Assembly (NCBI GenBank): GCA_900754605.1
Contig: CAAEDK010000099.1
Location: forward strand, 1-8,791
Direction: 5' to 3'
From: an uncultured Oscillospiraceae bacterium
GTDB taxonomy: Bacteria; Bacillota_A; Clostridia; Oscillospirales; Oscillospiraceae
DNA length: 8,791 bases
Positions 1 through 6,610 of this stretch are shown here, piece after piece. Numbering within the stretch: the stretch's first letter is position 1; the number at the start of each line of letters is the position of its first letter. The notes below the pieces were generated by a model. It saw only the letters and a program-made list of their open reading frames with translations. It had not been told where the DNA came from and searched no databases. The position numbers were made by a program, and so were the translations under genes.

Positions 1-254
1 ATCGGGGCGGATATATTGAGCCGGATCCAACTCAGCTCGATGCAATGGGCAAACAGATTTTGGCAACGCAGTCGCCCGATACGCTCAAATGGCTACTCTT
101 TATGGTAACGGTTTTACCAGCCATCGGCTTTGCGCTCACGATGATTCCGATGTTTTTTAACGACTATACGGGCAAGCGGAAGGAAAAAATCCAGCAGGAG
201 CTCAATGAGCGGCACGAGCAGCATGAAACGGAAAAAGCGGAAGCCGGTCAATGA
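1..254 (+). CDS. C-terminal part of a GPH-family sugar:cation symporter (5' end outside window)
   Basis: The frame is open from base 3 to a TGA at 252-254 and encodes 83 residues, so the gene begins upstream of the window. The visible part starts with a GGYIEPDPTQ-type loop, continues through one hydrophobic segment (LLFMVTVLPAIGFALTMIPM, the expected last membrane helix) and ends in a charged tail beginning NDYTGKRKEKIQQEL. A proline-rich loop, a final helix with IPMFF and a Lys/Glu-rich cytoplasmic tail are typical of the glycoside-pentoside-hexuronide:cation symporters related to MelB and YicJ. These import oligosaccharides or glycosides with Na+ or H+. The methionine at 45-47 is internal to the homologous region and is not the start. 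The gene is convergent with the minus-strand operon. It is a different protein from the intact GPH transporter at 699-2102, whose tail differs. The substrate cannot be told. Confidence 0.8.
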   Translation, partial: RGGYIEPDPTQLDAMGKQILATQSPDTLKWLLFMVTVLPAIGFALTMIPMFFNDYTGKRKEKIQQELNERHEQHETEKAEAGQ

Positions 255-463
255 GTAAATGATCCCTGTGCGGAGGCTACTGCGAAACAGCGTTTGTTGT
301 AGATACTATCAGATCGTACCACTTTAACGTTCATGTTGTTTATCCTTTCTATGTGATAATCCCAATTTTACGCTGTTACGGAACGTCAGAGTGAAGTCTC
401 TTTTATAATGAATATTTCATGGGGGAGTGCGCTTTCCGCCATAAGGCCCCGCCGCACCAAAAG
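255..463. other. Intergenic stretch between convergent genes, no gene recognised
   Basis: I find no convincing gene between the end of the left-edge transporter and the operon terminator. A minus-strand frame at 248-334 (28 codons, AAGGA 8 nt before its ATG) is too short and matches nothing I know. A TATAAT at 404-409 on the plus strand has no good -35 partner and no gene behind it. Confidence 0.5.
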
Positions 464-499
464 AAACAACCGGTCAAATGATTTTGACCGGTTGTTTTT
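464..499. terminator. Hairpin terminator at the end of the minus-strand operon, possibly bidirectional
   Basis: A perfect 15-bp inverted repeat (arms 464-478 and 483-497, core AACCGGTCAAA) closes on a 4-nt loop. On the plus strand the T-run is at 495-499. On the minus strand the hairpin is followed by TTTCTTTT. It lies 17 nt past the stop of the SDR remnant and 210 nt past the left-edge transporter. It therefore most simply ends the minus-strand operon, and it may also stop read-through from the convergent plus-strand gene. Confidence 0.85.
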
Positions 500-515
500 C
501 TAAAAAAAATTCGCA

Positions 516-698
516 TCAATAGATACATTGCCCGCCGTCAACAAGGATATCGCTGCCGGTCATGAAACCGGCCACGTCGCTTGCAAGTACGGCCACCCAT
601 CCTGCGATCTCATCAAGGGTGCCAAACCGTTTCATAGGGATCAGTCCCAGCATATGTTCCATACCTTCATTGTTAAAATACGCATAGGAATTACCTCT
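516..698 (-). pseudogene. 3' remnant of a short-chain dehydrogenase/reductase (SDR) gene
   Basis: The minus strand reads YAYFNNEGMEHMLG, then LIPMKRFGTLDEIAG, WVAVLASDVAGF and MTGSDILVDGG, ending QCIY and TGA at 516-518. This is the classic C-terminal quarter of an SDR: the PMKRFG segment after the substrate loop, the VAxLASD helix and the TGxxxxVDGG end. The Rossmann GxxxGxG segment and the Ser-Tyr-Lys catalytic residues are absent, because the frame runs directly into the stop codon of the transporter gene at 699-701. A well-placed ribosome binding site (AGAGGT, 693-698) remains 7 nt before an ATG at 683-685. That ATG is in another frame and gives only 14 codons. The gene therefore looks internally deleted, with its start signal kept. 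The intact gene would have been the last of the operon and a plausible NAD(P)-dependent polyol or ketose dehydrogenase. A 48-residue peptide from the in-frame ATG at 660-662 is possible but would have no enzyme core. Confidence 0.75.
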
Positions 699-2102
699 TT
701 AGGATTCTTTTTCTTGTTTCTCACGGCGATCCTGCAGTGCCTGACGGATTTTCTCATGCCTGGGTTCATCCAGCTTATAGAGGGAGAAAATCAGGGCGGC
801 GGAGACCAGAGCTGTGATCCCGGGGATCAGGGAGATATTGGCCTTCATCATCGTGATGACTGCGGGGGTTTGCACCGCGTTGGGCACATAGTGGCAGGCA
901 TTGATCAGGTACAGTCCCAGGGCCGGGCCGATGGCGCTGCCGGTCTTGAGAGCCAGGGAGGTGAAAGAGGAGAGGAAGCCGTCACAGCGCAGGCCCACCT
1001 TCCACTCGCCGTAGTCCACCGCGTCTCCGAGCATACTGTACTGTGCGGAACTGAACGTGCCCATAAAGGCGGCCGCGCAGAACATCAGAACCCAGAATGC
1101 CAGACCGCCGGGGGTAACCACGTATACCAGAAGGCAGGAAATCCCGCAGAGCAGATGGCCCGCAGCGGCGGTGTGGCCCTTGCTGTGAAGGGCGCGGTAC
1201 AGAGCCGGCATGATCAAGATGTTTCCCGCTAGGGAGCCCGCCATGGAGACCAGGCCGAACAGCGACATTACCTTGGGATTGCCCAGCACGTAGGTGAAGT
1301 AATACATCATCATACTGCTGCGGCCGAATCCAATGAAACCGAAGGTCATCATCACCACACTGATGATGATGATAGGCGGGTTCTTCAGCAGTGTCAGCAA
1401 CTGGCCTCGGACAGGGATCTTTTTCTGGTCGGGAGGCGGCTGAACCCGTTCGCGGCTTTTAAAAGCGGGCCAGATGGCCAGCGGCAGCGTGGCCAGGCAG
1501 ATCAGTGCTACAGCTGTCAGATAGCCGCCCTCTGTGCGGGCTCCGCCGGCATGGCTGAAGTACAAAATCAACTGGATGCCCAGAATGCCGGTAATCTGCG
1601 TGCCGATCTGGCTGCAGGTCAGACGGACAGAGGATATCCGGACACGCTCACGGGAACTGGGGGAGAGGGCGCCATGCAAGGCGCTGTACGGCATATCGTA
1701 GCAGGTGGACATCACGGTTGCCACAACATACCAGATACACATCCATAAGACTTTGGTGGCTGGACTCCAGGAGGACCGCGCACTGAACAACGCGATCATA
1801 CTCAGCGGCAGCCCGATCCCGCCGAACAACAGCCAGGGGCGGTAACGCCCCCAGCGGGTTCTGGTCCGGTCGGCCATGGAGCCGATGATGGGGTCGTTGA
1901 CGGCGTCGAACAGCCGTACCCCCAGCACCAGGGCGGAGAGAGCGCCCGCGCTGACGCCGATGGTATCCGTGTAATAGATCTGAAGGAAGGTGCTGACCCA
2001 GTGGAAACTGGCGTTATAGCCGATCGTGCCGATCCCGTAGTGGAGTTTCTCTACAAAACTCAGGGAGCCGTCTTCCTTCTTTCGTCTCACATTCCGCTCC
2101 AT
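699..2102 (-). CDS. GPH-family (MelB-like) sugar:cation symporter
   Basis: This is a full-length 467-residue, 12-helix membrane transporter of the glycoside-pentoside-hexuronide:cation symporter family within the MFS clan, normally 440-480 residues long. Visible signatures are DAVNDPIIG at about residues 66-74, whose two aspartates match the cation-site Asp pair of MelB, the family motif RTRTRWGRYRPW at about 79-90, and DYGEWK near residue 363 in the second half. The C-terminal tail is strongly charged and cytoplasmic. It probably imports a sugar or glycoside with Na+ or H+ across the cytoplasmic membrane, without phosphorylation. The ATG at 2100-2102 lies 17 nt after the stop of the preceding transporter gene. 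The GAGGGGG upstream is about 12 nt away, a weak match that suggests translation coupled to the upstream gene. It is the fourth gene of the transketolase operon. Substrate specificity cannot be read from the sequence. Confidence 0.9.
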   Translation of the reverse strand: MERNVRRKKEDGSLSFVEKLHYGIGTIGYNASFHWVSTFLQIYYTDTIGVSAGALSALVLGVRLFDAVNDPIIGSMADRTRTRWGRYRPWLLFGGIGLPLSMIALFSARSSWSPATKVLWMCIWYVVATVMSTCYDMPYSALHGALSPSSRERVRISSVRLTCSQIGTQITGILGIQLILYFSHAGGARTEGGYLTAVALICLATLPLAIWPAFKSRERVQPPPDQKKIPVRGQLLTLLKNPPIIIISVVMMTFGFIGFGRSSMMMYYFTYVLGNPKVMSLFGLVSMAGSLAGNILIMPALYRALHSKGHTAAAGHLLCGISCLLVYVVTPGGLAFWVLMFCAAAFMGTFSSAQYSMLGDAVDYGEWKVGLRCDGFLSSFTSLALKTGSAIGPALGLYLINACHYVPNAVQTPAVITMMKANISLIPGITALVSAALIFSLYKLDEPRHEKIRQALQDRREKQEKES

Positions 2103-2119
2103 ATCCCACGCTTACCCCC

Positions 2120-3403
2120 TCAAGCAGTTTTCTTCTCGCTGGGGAAGTACAGGGCACCAGCTATGGCGAACACACCGCCCAGGCAGAGAGCGATAGCTGC
2201 GTTCTGCATTCCAATGCGCACCTGAAGCGTCTGGAACAGGATGGGCATCAGCATGGCCAGCGCGTTTCCAAACAGGGTCCAGATGGCGTTGGATGCCGCG
2301 AAGATGCCGGGTGTAACACCCTTCGTGGTGATGACAGCGGTGTTTATGGTGGGGACATAGCAACCCCAGGCAATGCCCAGCACGATCACGCACAGCCGTA
2401 GCAGCAGGCCCGGCTTGAGGAGCATAGAACAGACGCCGCTCAGAGGCAGCAGGATCATAAACAGGAGGATGATGGGCTTATAATTCTTGATTCTGCCGAC
2501 GATGGGGGCATAGAGCAGGCAGGAGAACAGGCCGGCCAGGCTGATGAGCCCGGTGATGGAGCTGGCCTCCTGGGCCGACAGGCCGTGGACGCTCTTGAGG
2601 ATCGTAGGCAGGTAGGTATTGAAGATCATAAACAGCCAGGTGGCGCCGGTGAAGGAGATAACGGCACTCTGGACTGGACGGATCTTGATTGCTTGCACCA
2701 GGCTGGATCCCTTCGCCTTGGGGGCGGCCTTCGCCTGTTGGGCAGGGGCCTGGCCGGCGTTCTCCTGGGCCAGCTGGGCATTGTTGTACTCCTTGAAGAA
2801 AGCGTTGGGCTTGCGGTCGAACACCAGGAACAGGATGCCCAGGGCCAGGCAGCTAGTACCCCACATCATGAACTGGTAGTGCCAGTTCTGACCCAGGGCC
2901 ATGAAAATGGGCACCGTCAGGGAGAAAGTCAGAGTCTGCGTCAGCGAGTTTGTCGCTTGGATGACGCTGTTGGCCATGCCAAGGTGTTTTTTGTCGCGGA
3001 ACCGCTCAGCGACGATGGCTACTACGGCGGGGAAGCTGAAGGCATTGCCCAGGCCGGCGAACACACGGGCAAACAGCATGGCGGTGAAGGTCGTCGCCGT
3101 CAGGCCCAGTAGGCCACTGATGAACATGAACACGGTGGAGAGCGCCAGGGTCTTGCTTCCACCGATTTTATCAATTACGATACTGGCAAAGATCATGCCA
3201 ACGCCCATGCACAGGGTGGAAGTGGTCTGCAGCAGGCCACCCTGCCCCAGGTTCGCCCCCAGGTCATCCACGATGAAGGTCAACAGGGGCGGTACCATGA
3301 AGTTCAACTCCCCACGCAGGAAGGACAGGATCAGATGGAACACCAAGAAGAGGATCGCCAGGATTAGTGCTTTTTTGGTAAGATTAAATTTCTTTTCTTG
3401 CAT
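2120..3403 (-). CDS. Major facilitator superfamily transporter
   Basis: This is a 427-residue polytopic membrane protein of typical MFS length with two six-helix halves. A short basic N-terminus precedes helix 1. The loop between helices 2 and 3 has VIDKIGGSKTLAL (about residues 77-88), a degenerate version of the MFS motif A. The RVFAGLGNAFSFPA segment (about 113-126) fits helix 4. A long central cytoplasmic loop (about 197-245) is rich in Ala, Gln and Lys. The protein resembles anion or organic-solute MFS porters of the CynX/NarK-like type more than classical sugar porters, but I cannot name a subfamily. The start is supported by AAAAGGAG at 3411-3418, 7 nt before the ATG. The gene follows the transketolase C-subunit gene by 60 nt and precedes the GPH symporter. 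It may take up a second form of the substrate or export an end product. Confidence 0.85.
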   Translation of the reverse strand: MQEKKFNLTKKALILAILFLVFHLILSFLRGELNFMVPPLLTFIVDDLGANLGQGGLLQTTSTLCMGVGMIFASIVIDKIGGSKTLALSTVFMFISGLLGLTATTFTAMLFARVFAGLGNAFSFPAVVAIVAERFRDKKHLGMANSVIQATNSLTQTLTFSLTVPIFMALGQNWHYQFMMWGTSCLALGILFLVFDRKPNAFFKEYNNAQLAQENAGQAPAQQAKAAPKAKGSSLVQAIKIRPVQSAVISFTGATWLFMIFNTYLPTILKSVHGLSAQEASSITGLISLAGLFSCLLYAPIVGRIKNYKPIILLFMILLPLSGVCSMLLKPGLLLRLCVIVLGIAWGCYVPTINTAVITTKGVTPGIFAASNAIWTLFGNALAMLMPILFQTLQVRIGMQNAAIALCLGGVFAIAGALYFPSEKKTA

Positions 3404-3463
3404 CGTAGTTCTCCTTTTCTTTTTGCATCTCCCAAAACAGATGACCGGAACAAGGGAAAGGGC

Positions 3464-4450
3464 TTACCCCAGAATCTCCCGGATGGCTTTTTTAATCCCC
3501 TCGGGGTCATAGCCTAAGTGGGCATACAGCTCATAACTGTCGCCCAGAGGCGGAAACGCGTCGTTCGGGATACCCAGGCGCTTAAACTTAGGCGTTAAGC
3601 CCTCATCTGCCATCAAGTCGGCCACCGCACTGCCCAGACCATTGACCACAAAGTGATCCTCTGCGGTGATAATACGGCCGGTCTCCCGAATGGCCGTGCG
3701 GATTGCCTCCTTATCCAGCGGACGGATGGTGTGCATATCCAGCACCCGGACGCCAATCCCCTCTTTCTCCAGCGCATTGGCGGCGGAGACTGCGAACGCG
3801 ACGGTGCAGCCTGCGGCGACAACAGTCACATCGTTGCCCTCATGGGCGACGATGGCCTTACCGATCTCATACTCGTAATCCTCCGTGTAGACCAGAGGCT
3901 CGGCGCCCCGGGCAATCCGGATACACATGGGGCCGGGGTGATCCACGCTCTTCTGGATCAATTTGACGCATTGATTGGCGTCGCTGGGAATGACGAAGGT
4001 CATATTGGGGAGGGTACGCATGATGGCGATATCCATGATGTTATAGTGGGTCGGACCACTGGCCGAGGTCAGGCCCGAGTGGGTATTGACGATACGCACC
4101 GGCAGATTCGGATAGCAGACATTGGTATGCACCTGATCCAGAGTGCGCAGGGCTAGAAACGGGCCAAAGCCTGAGATATACGGAATTTTACCGCACAGTG
4201 CCAGACCGGCGGCCACGCCAACCTGATCCTGCTCAGCGATGCCGACCGGGAGCATCCGGTCGGGATATTTCTCACGGAACTTATTCTCCGCACCGCTGTA
4301 CCCTGAGTCGGCGCCGACGAAAACAATGCGCTCGTCCTTCTCTGCCAGGCGATGTAATTCTTCCACATACAATTCACGGGCGGATGCGGCTGCCAACATG
4401 CTCAGATGACCTAGCTGCAGTTCGCCTTCAAAGGTAATTCTCTTTGCCAC
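3464..4450 (-). CDS. Transketolase, C-terminal subunit (pyrimidine-binding and C-terminal domains)
   Basis: This encodes the second half of a split thiamine-diphosphate transketolase (328 residues from the chosen start). Visible features are the pyrimidine-binding domain beginning ARELYVEELHRLAEKD (about 24-39), the GIAEQDQVG segment with the conserved Glu (about residue 73) that activates the cofactor, and HSGLTSASGPTHYNIMDIA (about 124-142), the family's substrate-channel loop. The transketolase C-terminal domain lies after about residue 200. With the adjacent N-subunit it should form the active tetramer that moves two-carbon ketol units between a ketose and an aldose in the cytoplasm. The frame is open back to a TTG at 4457-4459, but that codon touches the ribosome binding site GAAAGGAG (4460-4467). 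The GTG at 4448-4450, 9 nt from it, is the better start. The site lies inside the end of the N-subunit gene, so the two are probably translationally coupled. Confidence 0.93.
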   Translation of the reverse strand: MAKRITFEGELQLGHLSMLAAASARELYVEELHRLAEKDERIVFVGADSGYSGAENKFREKYPDRMLPVGIAEQDQVGVAAGLALCGKIPYISGFGPFLALRTLDQVHTNVCYPNLPVRIVNTHSGLTSASGPTHYNIMDIAIMRTLPNMTFVIPSDANQCVKLIQKSVDHPGPMCIRIARGAEPLVYTEDYEYEIGKAIVAHEGNDVTVVAAGCTVAFAVSAANALEKEGIGVRVLDMHTIRPLDKEAIRTAIRETGRIITAEDHFVVNGLGSAVADLMADEGLTPKFKRLGIPNDAFPPLGDSYELYAHLGYDPEGIKKAIREILG

Positions 4451-4455
4451 GTTGC

Positions 4456-5322
4456 TCAACTCCTTTCAATTTCTTGATCAATCTCATCCAAACGGGCCAT
4501 GGCCTTCTCCAGCAAATCATCGGGCATGGGCCGCAGGTGGCAGGCGGTAGTGTTCTCCAGACCGGGCAGCGTCTCGCCCTTGTTGGTATTGGCAATGATG
4601 GCGATGGGCTTGCGGCGGGTCTGGGAGTCCGATGCAGGCAGGCTGTGCAGTGTTTCCAGGATCTGCTTCATGTCGTGGCCGTCAATGGTGATGGTCTCCC
4701 AGCCGAATGCCTGGAGTTTGGCGTCCAGCGGATCGATATCCATGATATCCTTGGTCCAGCCCACGGCCTGAACGCGGTTTTTGTCAACAATGGTCACCAG
4801 ATTGCCCAGTCCATAGTGCCCGGCGCACATGAATGCCTCCCAGTTGGAACCTTCCTGCAGTTCGCCATCGCCGGTGAGGCAGACAACGCGGTAGTTCTTC
4901 TTGTCCAATCTGCCGGCCAGCGCCATACCAATTGCCAGTGCCATACCCTGACCCAGAGAACCGGTGGATGCGTCGATCCCTGGGATATAGAGGTAGTTCG
5001 GATGCATACCGAAACGGCCGCCGATCTGGTTGTACTCGTTCCACAGTTCCTCTTTGGTGTACATCCCCTTGTCAACGAAGATGTTGTACAGAACATGGGC
5101 ACAGTGGCCCTTGGAAAGTACAAATCGGTCACGGTCCGGGTCGCGTGGATTCTTCGGGTCAAAGTTCAGAAAATCATAATAAAGCGCCGTGACAAGGTCG
5201 GTCATGGACATACCGCCGCCGAGGTGGCTGTAACCGATTTTGCTGGTTGTGACACAGATGTCTCTCCGGATTTGATTTGCCTTGTGTCTCAATTCTTTTA
5301 CGCGCTCTGGACTAACATTCAT
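4456..5322 (-). CDS. Transketolase, N-terminal subunit (thiamine diphosphate-binding domain)
   Basis: This 288-residue protein is the first half of a split transketolase and binds the diphosphate part of thiamine diphosphate. The expected motifs appear in order: SHLGGGMSM with His33, FVLSKGHCAH with Lys71-Gly72-His73, GSLGQGMALAIGMALAG (about 121-137), and the cofactor/Mg2+ motif GDGELQEG (151-158) followed about 24 residues later by VDKNRVQ. IDGHD with His215 and a late His262 complete the family's active-site histidines. Length is normal for the stand-alone N-terminal subunit, and there is no truncation. The ATG at 5320-5322 has a strong AAGGAGG (5331-5337) 8 nt upstream, and the gene is first in the operon behind the promoter near 5431-5459. 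Similar split pairs serve the pentose phosphate pathway, but also dedicated routes such as apulose-4-phosphate or sulfofructose cleavage. The local context favours a dedicated catabolic role. Confidence 0.94.
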   Translation of the reverse strand: MNVSPERVKELRHKANQIRRDICVTTSKIGYSHLGGGMSMTDLVTALYYDFLNFDPKNPRDPDRDRFVLSKGHCAHVLYNIFVDKGMYTKEELWNEYNQIGGRFGMHPNYLYIPGIDASTGSLGQGMALAIGMALAGRLDKKNYRVVCLTGDGELQEGSNWEAFMCAGHYGLGNLVTIVDKNRVQAVGWTKDIMDIDPLDAKLQAFGWETITIDGHDMKQILETLHSLPASDSQTRRKPIAIIANTNKGETLPGLENTTACHLRPMPDDLLEKAMARLDEIDQEIERS

Positions 5323-5361
5323 ATAAAAAACCTCCTTTTTGATGTAAGTTTGATGAGTGCG

Positions 5362-5383
5362 TCCGATTGGAAAATGCCGATTG
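5362..5383. promoter_or_regulatory. Candidate regulator-binding element in the transketolase operon leader
   Basis: The stretch TCCGATTGGAAAATGCCG (5362-5379) matches TCCAATTGGAGAAGGCCG (8115-8132) in the leader of the regulator gene at 15 of 18 positions, in the same orientation relative to transcription. It also contains the first of two direct CCGATTG repeats (5363-5369 and 5377-5383, 14 nt apart). It sits about 45-60 nt downstream of the expected transcription start and 40 nt before the first gene. The assignment as an AraC-type operator is an inference. Confidence 0.45.
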
Positions 5384-5430
5384 CCAATTTATATAAAATT
5401 ATGAGATAGCAAGGGGGATCTTCCGTCTAT

Positions 5431-5459
5431 ATTATACAGCGCCCAACAGACGATCAAAA
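5431..5459 (-). promoter_or_regulatory. Sigma-A-like promoter of the transketolase-transporter operon
   Basis: On the minus strand a perfect TATAAT (-10, at 5431-5436) is preceded by TTTTGA at 5454-5459 with a 17-nt spacer, or by TTGATC with a 15-nt spacer. The -35 box is weak, which fits an activator-dependent promoter. It would give a leader of about 100 nt before the transketolase N-subunit start. Confidence 0.6.
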
Positions 5460-5544
5460 GGGGAAAAATCCGTGTTTCGCCCTGCAAAAGGTGGATTATT
5501 TCATATCCTAGCGGAAATTATCTGAGACGTGGAGAATCTTGACG

Positions 5545-5594
5545 AAAAAACTCCCCACCATCCTGGGAGGAATAAACAGGATGGCGGGGAGTTT
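5545..5594 (-). terminator. Rho-independent terminator after the dehydrogenase gene
   Basis: The 18-nt arms 5577-5594 and 5548-5565 pair completely in the minus-strand RNA, with one G-U pair, around an 11-nt loop. The stem (core ACTCCCC/GGGGAGT) runs into TTTTTT on the minus strand. On the plus strand one pair becomes A-C, so it is built for the minus strand. It starts 12 nt past the stop of the dehydrogenase gene and separates the regulator-dehydrogenase unit from the transketolase operon. Confidence 0.93.
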
Positions 5595-5606
5595 CAGCCG
5601 AACGGC

Positions 5607-6599
5607 TTACAGATGAATTAAAATGCGCTGATAGCGGTGGGTCGCATATGCCGTAAAGGCCTCATTTACCTCATCCAGCGGGAATTCGGCGCCGATCAGA
5701 TGCTCCAGATCCAACTGGGTCATAAAGTCCGCATTGGCCGTGTAGGGCGCATAGGTCGGATTATAGCAGCTGGTAACAGTATACTCCTTCCAATAGATAT
5801 CCGCCAGGTCGAGGGAGACGGTGTTGCCGGGCCGGTAGTTGGAGTACAGCATCAGCCGCCCGCCCCGACACAGCAGATTGGCGGTATTCGACATGACCTC
5901 CACCGCACCGGAGGCGTCGACAATGTGGTCGAATCCAAATCCATTCGTCAACTGGAGGGTTTGCTCCTTCAGTTGGTCCTGATAGGGGTCGAGGACCACA
6001 TCCGCCCCCATCTGCCGAGCAAGTTCCCGCTTGTCCGGCAGCGGATCGCTGACCACCACCAGCCGCGGCAGCCGCTTGCGGATCAACTGCAGCAGCATCA
6101 GCCCGTTGCTGCCGGCACCATGGATCAGTACTGTCTGCCCAGTCTGCACTTGCATCCGCTCCACGCAGCGCATACAGCAGGCCGCAAGCCAAAACAGCGC
6201 CCCCTGGCGCAGAGGAAGTTGTTGTGGCAGCCGCACGACTTTGCGGTTGTTGATCACGATAAACTCATTTAAGCAGGCATCGCCATTCAATTCGACACAG
6301 AGGTCCTGCCGGTTGCTGCGGCACATAGGGCACATGCCGCAGGGGGAAAACATGGTCCCGCTGACCGGGTCCCCCACAGAAAAGCCTGCGGATTCGCTGG
6401 CACTTCCCACCTGCGTGATTACACCGCTGAATTCGTTGAGCAAGCCGTAACTGGCGTAGCGGGATTTTAGTTTTCCCATATACATGGAGTAATCATCCGA
6501 GTTGATCGCGCAGTAGTGTACCCGGATTTTCACCTCATCCTCGCTGGTAATCCGAGGCTCCAAAAAATTGCCCACTGTTGCGTATCCCGGCTTATACAT
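5607..6599 (-). CDS. MDR-family (zinc-type alcohol dehydrogenase-like) oxidoreductase lacking the usual catalytic zinc ligands
   Basis: This is a 330-residue medium-chain dehydrogenase/reductase of usual length. The N-terminal catalytic domain keeps the structural zinc lobe CGMCPMCRSNRQDLC (Cys87, 90, 93, 101). The Rossmann fold shows GAGSNG at 161-166 and Asp185 at the end of the second strand, which suggests NAD(H) preference. At the catalytic zinc site the usual ICGSD cysteine is replaced in CAINSDD (Asn33), and the usual GHE histidine is replaced in LLNEFSG (Asn55). The reaction is thus uncertain; sugar or polyol oxidation or ketone reduction is likely from context. The start at 6597-6599 is chosen because AGAGGAG (6605-6611) lies 5 nt before it. 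An ATG at 6612-6614, overlapping the regulator's stop as ATGA, would add five residues. The frame continues upstream to 6824, but only inside the regulator gene and without family similarity. Confidence 0.88.
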   Translation of the reverse strand: MYKPGYATVGNFLEPRITSEDEVKIRVHYCAINSDDYSMYMGKLKSRYASYGLLNEFSGVITQVGSASESAGFSVGDPVSGTMFSPCGMCPMCRSNRQDLCVELNGDACLNEFIVINNRKVVRLPQQLPLRQGALFWLAACCMRCVERMQVQTGQTVLIHGAGSNGLMLLQLIRKRLPRLVVVSDPLPDKRELARQMGADVVLDPYQDQLKEQTLQLTNGFGFDHIVDASGAVEVMSNTANLLCRGGRLMLYSNYRPGNTVSLDLADIYWKEYTVTSCYNPTYAPYTANADFMTQLDLEHLIGAEFPLDEVNEAFTAYATHRYQRILIHL

Positions 6600-6610
6600 C
6601 CTGACTCCTC

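Noticed and set aside
248..334. Minus-strand 28-codon frame with AAGGA 8 nt before its ATG
   Set aside because: It is very short, overlaps the end of the left-edge transporter gene and has no similarity I recognise. It could be the 5' scrap of a lost gene, but this cannot be supported.
401..410. TATAAT at 404-409 as a plus-strand promoter
   Set aside because: There is no -35 element at the right distance, and only a terminator and antisense sequence lie downstream.
528..1232. Plus-strand open frame of 234 codons opposite the GPH symporter and SDR remnant
   Set aside because: It is antisense to clearly homologous coding sequence, has no ribosome binding site, and its product resembles no family.
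4444..5409. Plus-strand open frame of 321 codons opposite the transketolase N-subunit gene
   Set aside because: The minus strand has all transketolase motifs with a strong ribosome binding site and promoter. The plus frame is a by-product of GC-rich codon use.
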